Shown: positions 14,449 to 18,619 of the stretch, piece after piece
How the letters are laid out: each line of letters opens with the position of its first letter
How positions within the stretch are numbered: the stretch's first letter is position 1
Assembly: GCA_002497985.1 (NCBI GenBank)
Contig: DAFQ01000003.1
Span: 21,481 to 40,099, forward strand
Direction of reading: 5' to 3'
Source of the DNA: Euryarchaeota archaeon UBA4
GTDB taxonomy: Archaea; Thermoplasmatota; Poseidoniia; Poseidoniales; Thalassarchaeaceae
Length of the DNA stretch: 18,619 nucleotides
Translations under genes and position numbers: made by a program
Notes under the pieces: generated by a model
Told to the model about the DNA's origin: nothing
The model's input: only the letters and a program-made list of their open reading frames with translations
The model's database searches: none

Positions 14449-14877
14449 TTACTCTTCTTCGTCCCTCCACAATTCGACTTCGCAAGTAGGGCAAATGAAT
14501 AACTGTGGCCTACCTCCTTCTTCCCATTGTAGGTTACCGCATCTCCCACACAATATTGAAGTCCTGATCGGTTCGACGAGCGTCGTATCAATTCTGTACA
14601 TCGGACCGCCTGCATCAGGCATGATGTCGGATTCTGGCTCCCAGCTACTGATGATTTGCTCGTCTACTGAAGTTTCGTCATTCATCCCAATACCGATAAA
14701 CAACAGAATCGCGCCCGCAATAGATACTGGTGCCCCTAGAGCCAGTGCAAAGGGCGATGATCCAGAATAGAGCACTATTGCGCTGCCCACTGCTATGCAT
14801 GCCCATGCGGAAAGGACGGTGTTGAGCCTCTTGTGACCAGACTCGCCCACTCCCACGAGACCCGATGGGGGGGTCAT
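14449..14877 (-). CDS. Two-helix membrane protein with C-terminal zinc ribbon
   Basis: 142 residues, family not recognised. Two hydrophobic helices at about 20-38 and 43-65 form a hairpin in the membrane. A soluble acidic stretch follows, and Cys110/Cys113 with Cys129/Cys132 (CGRC...CPTC) form a rubredoxin-like zinc ribbon, ending in an acidic tail. It starts at the ATG at 14877, ends 47 bp before the pheS start on the same strand, and is probably co-transcribed with it. It might be a small regulator or scaffold at the membrane; no catalytic motif is seen. Confidence 0.78.
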   Translation of the reverse strand: MTPPSGLVGVGESGHKRLNTVLSAWACIAVGSAIVLYSGSSPFALALGAPVSIAGAILLFIGIGMNDETSVDEQIISSWEPESDIMPDAGGPMYRIDTTLVEPIRTSILCGRCGNLQWEEGGRPQLFICPTCEVELWRDEEE

Positions 14878-14944
14878 GCATCAACCCCACCTAGAGTTTG
14901 CATGACTATAGGGTTCAAGAGTGGTTGTCCCTTGTGAAGTACAG

Positions 14945-15021
14945 GCCTCAGTAGCTCAGCCCGGTAGAGCATCTGATTTGTAATCAGACGGTCGGGGGTT
15001 CGACTCCCTCCTGGGGCTCCA
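14945..15021 (+). tRNA. tRNA-Thr (anticodon UGU), CCA encoded
   Basis: The acceptor GCCTCAG pairs with CTGGGGC (one T-G pair), the D arm is GCTC...GAGC, and anticodon stem TCTGA/TCAGA encloses TTTGTAA (anticodon TGT). The T arm is GGGGG-TTCGACT-CCCTC. The discriminator is T, as expected for archaeal tRNA-Thr, followed by an encoded CCA. No intron. It ends 44 bp before folD on the same strand. Confidence 0.96.
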
Positions 15022-15065
15022 ATATTCATGTGAAAGGTCTTAGCGAGGTTGCTTGACGAACCCAT

Positions 15066-15938
15066 ATGGGAGCGACGAGGATAGATGGTAGAGCTCTCGG
15101 AAGAGACATAGAAGATGGGCTCTCGGATAGGATTTCTTCATTGGCAGAGGGAGGGATTGTCCCTCACTTGGCTGTCATCATTGTTGGAAACGACCCCGCG
15201 AGTCATGTCTATGTCAGGAATAAGCAGAGGGCCTGCCAAAGAATTGGCATTATTAGCACCAGAATAGATATGGAATCTAGTACAAGCCAGAACGATTTGA
15301 TTTCCGCCGTAGAGAAACTGAATAGAGATGCATCGGTACATGGAATTCTCGTTCAGAGCCCACTTCCTGCCGGAATAGATGAGATCTCAGTAATTGAGGC
15401 GATAGACCCAAGAAAAGATGTAGATGGTTTCCATCCAGCCAATCTTGGAAGATTGGTGATGGGTGACAAGGGCGGAATGACTCCCTGCACTCCCGCAGGA
15501 GTCATGGAAATAATCAAACAAGCTGGAGTTGATTTGGAGGGATCTAGGGCCGTGGTATTGGGCAGATCCAGGATTGTCGGAATGCCGCTTTCCATACTTC
15601 TTGCACAGAAAGGAGCTGATTCCACAGTAACCATTGCACATTCAAAGACCGAGTCACTTGACGAGATCTGCAGAGAGGCGGATATTCTGATTGCTGCCGT
15701 AGGTAAGCCAGAAATGGTGAAATCATCATGGATTAAGCCCGGCGCTACTGTAATTGATATTGGAATCAACCGGATAAAGGACGATTCCAAGGATAGTGGG
15801 ACGAGGTTGGTCGGAGATGTCGAAAGCGGGTCTGGTGACGTTGCTGGAATAATTACGCCCGTCCCGGGAGGAGTTGGTCCAATGACAATTGCCATGCTAA
15901 TGTCGAATACAGTTCTAGCTGCAGAAAGGAGCTTCTAG
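15066..15938 (+). CDS. folD: Bifunctional methylenetetrahydrofolate dehydrogenase / methenyltetrahydrofolate cyclohydrolase
   Basis: Interconverts 5,10-methylene-, 5,10-methenyl- and 10-formyl-tetrahydrofolate with NADP. The 290 residues match the family. Seen: Tyr49 and Lys53 of the YVRNK active-site motif, VQSPLP, DVDGFHP, PCTPAG, the dinucleotide-binding VVLGRSRIVGMP, and the C-terminal PVPGGVGPMTIAML. It may read through from tRNA-Thr, as only 44 bp separate them and no clear TATA box is visible. It ends convergent with the sufT-like gene, overlapping it by 4 bp. Together with gcvT at 1694-2848 it points to tetrahydrofolate-based one-carbon metabolism rather than only tetrahydromethanopterin. 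Confidence 0.97.
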   Translation: MGATRIDGRALGRDIEDGLSDRISSLAEGGIVPHLAVIIVGNDPASHVYVRNKQRACQRIGIISTRIDMESSTSQNDLISAVEKLNRDASVHGILVQSPLPAGIDEISVIEAIDPRKDVDGFHPANLGRLVMGDKGGMTPCTPAGVMEIIKQAGVDLEGSRAVVLGRSRIVGMPLSILLAQKGADSTVTIAHSKTESLDEICREADILIAAVGKPEMVKSSWIKPGATVIDIGINRIKDDSKDSGTRLVGDVESGSGDVAGIITPVPGGVGPMTIAMLMSNTVLAAERSF

Positions 15939-16249
15939 AATACCCCAAGGTCAATTCTTGCATCCTCGGAGGCATGAATCTTTGGATCCCAGAGAGGTGA
16001 GAATGTCAGGTTCACGTGTGCTGAATGGACTCCGGGAGTTTGTACTGCGGCCCTGTGGACGGCCGCCATCAATTCTGGTGCTATTGGGCATCCGGGACTA
16101 GTGAGTGTCATATCTATCTCCACATGTGGGCCTTCTTCCCCCTCTTCCATTCTAATATCGTATATGAGGCCAAGTTCAATTACAGAAATTTTCATTTCTG
16201 GATCCTCGACAGGCCTCAAGGAATTCAATACTTCATCCTCACTAACCAT
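15935..16249 (-). CDS. MIP18/DUF59-family Fe-S assembly protein, SufT-like
   Basis: 104 residues, a complete DUF59 (MIP18/PaaD/SufT) domain: the early DPE motif at 17-19, IELGLIYDI, and the conserved LTSPGCP loop with Cys54. Such proteins help mature Fe-S clusters or target them to apoproteins. ATG 16249 is preferred; a TTG two codons upstream is the alternative. It lies 6 bp after the sufE stop, so it is the last gene of the sufS-sufE-sufT-like operon, which supports the Fe-S role. Confidence 0.9.
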   Translation of the reverse strand: MVSEDEVLNSLRPVEDPEMKISVIELGLIYDIRMEEGEEGPHVEIDMTLTSPGCPIAPELMAAVHRAAVQTPGVHSAHVNLTFSPLWDPKIHASEDARIDLGVF

Positions 16250-16255
16250 ATGCAA

Positions 16256-16684
16256 TCACATCAATGAAGAGGCCTCTTGTTTGACCTTCCTGACCATGTT
16301 CATGAACCCATTGGCCCTACTGGGAGTAAGTATCCTGCTGAGCCCCATGCCCTCAATGTAAGATGGGTCGTGTTCCGCGACCTTCTCTGGGGGCTGCCCA
16401 TTCACTGCAATTGCGGTGATAGCCATCAGCCCCTGGACAATCTGTGCGTCTGCGCCCCCCTCTGCCATGAATCCACCCTCCCCATTCAATGAACACACCA
16501 CATGCGCTCTGGATTGGCAGCCATGAACCATATTTTCGTCATTCCACAAATCAATTGGCAAGGTGGAGGGGTGCTTCTCTGCGTACTCAAATAGGAGTTC
16601 TAGCCTCTCCATATCGTCGAAGCAAGATTGGAACCTATCGACTATTTCGGTGATCTCTTCGGACCACTCGCCGTCGTCTGGCAT
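16256..16684 (-). CDS. sufE: SufE-family sulfur acceptor protein
   Basis: 142 residues, the family's usual length. SufE takes persulfide sulfur from SufS on a reactive Cys and passes it to the Fe-S scaffold. The motif MVHGCQSRAHV carries that Cys at 56. The C-terminal SPSRANGF-type segment (here TPSRANGF) is also typical. The ATG at 16684 was chosen; a GTG two codons upstream is possible. It sits between sufS and the sufT-like gene on the same strand, which fits a dedicated sulfur-transfer operon. Confidence 0.92.
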   Translation of the reverse strand: MPDDGEWSEEITEIVDRFQSCFDDMERLELLFEYAEKHPSTLPIDLWNDENMVHGCQSRAHVVCSLNGEGGFMAEGGADAQIVQGLMAITAIAVNGQPPEKVAEHDPSYIEGMGLSRILTPSRANGFMNMVRKVKQEASSLM

Positions 16685-16736
16685 GGGCACGCTAGATGGC
16701 GTTGGGATTTCACCGTTGCGAGGGGTTGCCTGCCGT

Positions 16737-18002
16737 TTATGAGAACCTCTCGACTATATTCGCCAGGTGGGCGACAAATGCCTCGGCCTCTTCCATGGTG
16801 TTGTAGAACCACACTGAGGCCCTGTTTGTGGAGCCCACGCCCATTGCCTCCATGAGTGGTTGAGCACAATGGTGCCCAGTACGAACGGCGAATCCGCCCG
16901 CATCTAAGAGATACCCCAGGTCCTGGGCCTGGATTGTGTCATGAAGGAATGAGACTACCCCTATCGCTTCTTCCTTCTCTGGGTTTCCGAATACAGTGAT
17001 ACCTGGAATATTGCGCATCTGGATTGCCATCCATGATGAGATCTCGTGAACGTAGTCATGCGCCTCCTCGAAATCTATGTTCTCCTCTAGCCAATCCACT
17101 GCTGCATGCCAACCAATTGCTTCCGCCATCCTTGGGGTTCCAGTCTCGAACATTGCATATCCATCTTGGAAAAGTGTGTCCTCCTTGGACACCCTCTTCA
17201 CTATGGATCCCCCAGTTAGGAAGGGGCCCATCTCGTCGAGGGCGTCTGATTTGACGAGAAGGCAACCTATTCCAGTGGGCCCTGCCATCTTGTGTGCTGC
17301 TATAGAACAGAAATCTGCTCCCAATTCATCAAATCTGATTCTCTCGTGTGGGGCCCCTTGAGCGCTATCGAGAGCCACTCTTGCACCAACAGAATGAGCC
17401 ATTTCAATTACCCTCTCGATCTCATTACGAACTCCTAAGACATTGCTGACATGGCCGACGCAAACCAATGAGGCTCCTTGAATTGCAACTTCCATCGCAT
17501 TATAGTCTAGTGTAAAATTTTCAACGTCTATTGGGACATACCTAAGCTCTATTCCCTTCTCCTTGGATAGTTCCTGCCAGGGGACGATGTTCGCATGGTG
17601 CTCCATCTCAGTTGTGACCACAACATCGCCCTCCTCCAGATTATACCGAGCCCAACCATAGGCGACCAAATTCATCGCCTCGGTTGCACTGCCCGTGTAA
17701 ATCATCTGATTCTCACTAGTTCCGAAGAACCTGGATATCCTGTCTCTTGCCCCCTCGAGAGCGGCCGTGGATTCATCGGCCAGTGTGTGATTGGCCCTGT
17801 GGGCATTTGCATGGTACTGTTTGTAGAAATCAGACATTGCGTCTATAACGACAAGTGGTTTTTGCGAAGTTGCCGCATTGTCGAAGTACACTAGTGGCTT
17901 ACCATTGGGGAGGATCCTCTGGAGAATGGGGAAATGTGATCTGATTTCTTCTACATCTAGAGTCACGGTGGCACCCCGAGCCGAGGGGCCGGTAGGGGAC
18001 AT
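16737..18002 (-). CDS. sufS: Cysteine desulfurase, SufS type (PLP-dependent)
   Basis: Removes sulfur from cysteine as an enzyme persulfide, releasing alanine. 421 residues, group II (SufS/CsdA) pattern: YFDNAATSQKP, the Schiff-base Lys238 in SIAAHKMAGPTGIG, TEMEHHANIVPW, LDSAQGAPH, and the catalytic Cys379 in RTGHHCAQPLM. The start at 18002 adds about 12 residues before the usual start; a GTG at residue 13 is an alternative. It is first in an operon with sufE and a sufT-like gene. The gene at 18026 is transcribed divergently, leaving 23 bp between the starts, so their promoters must overlap. Confidence 0.96.
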   Translation of the reverse strand: MSPTGPSARGATVTLDVEEIRSHFPILQRILPNGKPLVYFDNAATSQKPLVVIDAMSDFYKQYHANAHRANHTLADESTAALEGARDRISRFFGTSENQMIYTGSATEAMNLVAYGWARYNLEEGDVVVTTEMEHHANIVPWQELSKEKGIELRYVPIDVENFTLDYNAMEVAIQGASLVCVGHVSNVLGVRNEIERVIEMAHSVGARVALDSAQGAPHERIRFDELGADFCSIAAHKMAGPTGIGCLLVKSDALDEMGPFLTGGSIVKRVSKEDTLFQDGYAMFETGTPRMAEAIGWHAAVDWLEENIDFEEAHDYVHEISSWMAIQMRNIPGITVFGNPEKEEAIGVVSFLHDTIQAQDLGYLLDAGGFAVRTGHHCAQPLMEAMGVGSTNRASVWFYNTMEEAEAFVAHLANIVERFS

Positions 18003-18025
18003 ATCAACTCATTTACTAGTATCAT

Positions 18026-18592
18026 ATGCGGACTTTCGATAGCGATAATATCCGCAATTACGAGGAGAACTTTACCCATAATGGCAGAAAATGCGAATTT
18101 TCGGGGCAGGGTTATTGCTACGAACCCTCATCCGCCACCACTATGGAAGGTGGCAAGGGGCAAGATATCGTCGAGCGCCTAGGTAGCCGTGACTTGAATG
18201 ATGATGGGTCGATAATTAACTTAGCAATTGTCGGATCCAGTAGATTCTATGACTATCGGGTTTTCGAAGATGCGATAGAAAATTGGATTGGTAAATACGG
18301 TTATCCAGACCTGATAATTGTAGGTGGCGCCAGTGGAGTTGACTACATGGCTGAGAGGTGGTCGGACAACAACTCAGTACCGATTGCGGTATTCTCGGAG
18401 GAGTGGGGCGACCCCAAAACGGGGCTGCTTGACAGAGGCAGGCCAGAAGCGCCGAATTCACTCACTGAGAAGATATTGGCCTCTGCCTCTCACGTACTAG
18501 CATTACCATCTCCGACTAGCAAATGGACTAGGATTGTTATCGAGAGGGCCTCAGAGATTAATCTGGCAACTGATGTCCATGAGGTTGACTGA
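18026..18592 (+). CDS. SLOG/DUF2493-type (YspA-like) nucleotide-binding-fold protein
   Basis: 188 residues. From about residue 64 the sequence follows the DUF2493 branch of the SLOG superfamily: a beta strand NLAIVGSSRF, then DLIIVGGASGVDYMAERW, VFSEEW, and a glycine/Arg loop (DRGRPEAPNSL) before a final ALPSP strand. Members are thought to bind nucleotides or nucleotide-derived ligands, and functions are mostly unproven. The first ~40 residues, with Cys23 and Cys31, are not part of the domain; an internal ATG at 18143 could be the true start. It is divergent from sufS and runs into a tRNA on the opposite strand. Confidence 0.75.
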   Translation: MRTFDSDNIRNYEENFTHNGRKCEFSGQGYCYEPSSATTMEGGKGQDIVERLGSRDLNDDGSIINLAIVGSSRFYDYRVFEDAIENWIGKYGYPDLIIVGGASGVDYMAERWSDNNSVPIAVFSEEWGDPKTGLLDRGRPEAPNSLTEKILASASHVLALPSPTSKWTRIVIERASEINLATDVHEVD

Positions 18593-18594
18593 TT

Positions 18595-18619
18595 TGGTGC
18601 TCGCGCCGGGATTCGAACC
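18595..18619 (-). tRNA. tRNA 3' end, partial, identity not visible
   Basis: On the minus strand the bases read as a T-loop (TTCGAAT), 3' T-stem CCCGG, 3' acceptor strand CGCGAGC, discriminator A and encoded CCA. The anticodon lies beyond the window, so the amino acid cannot be read. Confidence 0.85.

Noticed and set aside
1..18619. Insertion sequence or prophage content
   Set aside because: No transposase, integrase or phage genes are seen. tRNA genes are present, but no attachment-site repeats were noticed around them.

Overview
The window looks like a piece of an archaeal chromosome. Supporting signs are a transcription factor B gene, an archaeal-type PheS, an AT-rich TATA-like promoter followed at about 26 nt by an ATG (leaderless layout), tRNA-Thr with a U discriminator, lipoboxes, and acidic, Asp-rich secreted proteins. 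The mix of EF-hand, TSP3-like, EGF-like, YHYH and LVIVD domains suggests a planktonic marine euryarchaeon of the Poseidoniales/Marine Group II type. That placement is inference from gene content, not from a search.

Layout. (1) Positions 1-3000, minus strand: a large EF-hand protein with two 'AWIGI' beta-sandwich repeats, cut by the left edge, sits downstream of gcvT. tfb is divergent from gcvT, and one palindromic TATA-like box lies between them. (2) 4018-4094: tRNA-Ala(UGC). (3) 4150-12972: an extracytoplasmic gene cluster built from paralogous pairs. It holds two small signal-peptide proteins whose predicted mature N-terminus is His, two large His-rich LVIVD-type beta-propeller proteins, two SCO-type copper-chaperone lipoproteins, and one membrane-anchored YHYH-domain protein. 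The plus-strand genes from 6608 to 10878 are tightly packed and probably one operon. (4) 12896-14877, minus strand: a two-helix membrane zinc-ribbon protein, then pheS. (5) 14945-15938, plus strand: tRNA-Thr(UGU), then folD. (6) 15935-18002, minus strand: sufS-sufE-sufT-like, a sulfur-transfer operon. (7) 18026-18592, plus strand: a SLOG/DUF2493-type protein, followed by the 3' end of a further tRNA on the minus strand at the right edge. No stretch of more than 300 bases lacks a gene.

How the genes may work together. gcvT and folD both serve folate-linked one-carbon metabolism. The suf genes make persulfide sulfur for Fe-S cluster assembly. The most notable part is the 4150-12972 cluster. Two SCO proteins keep the Cys-x-x-x-Cys plus distal His copper site, and they lie beside proteins with exposed His residues and His-rich propellers. 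This suggests a surface-attached copper handling or copper redox system. The system function is inferred from context; the domains are seen in the translations.
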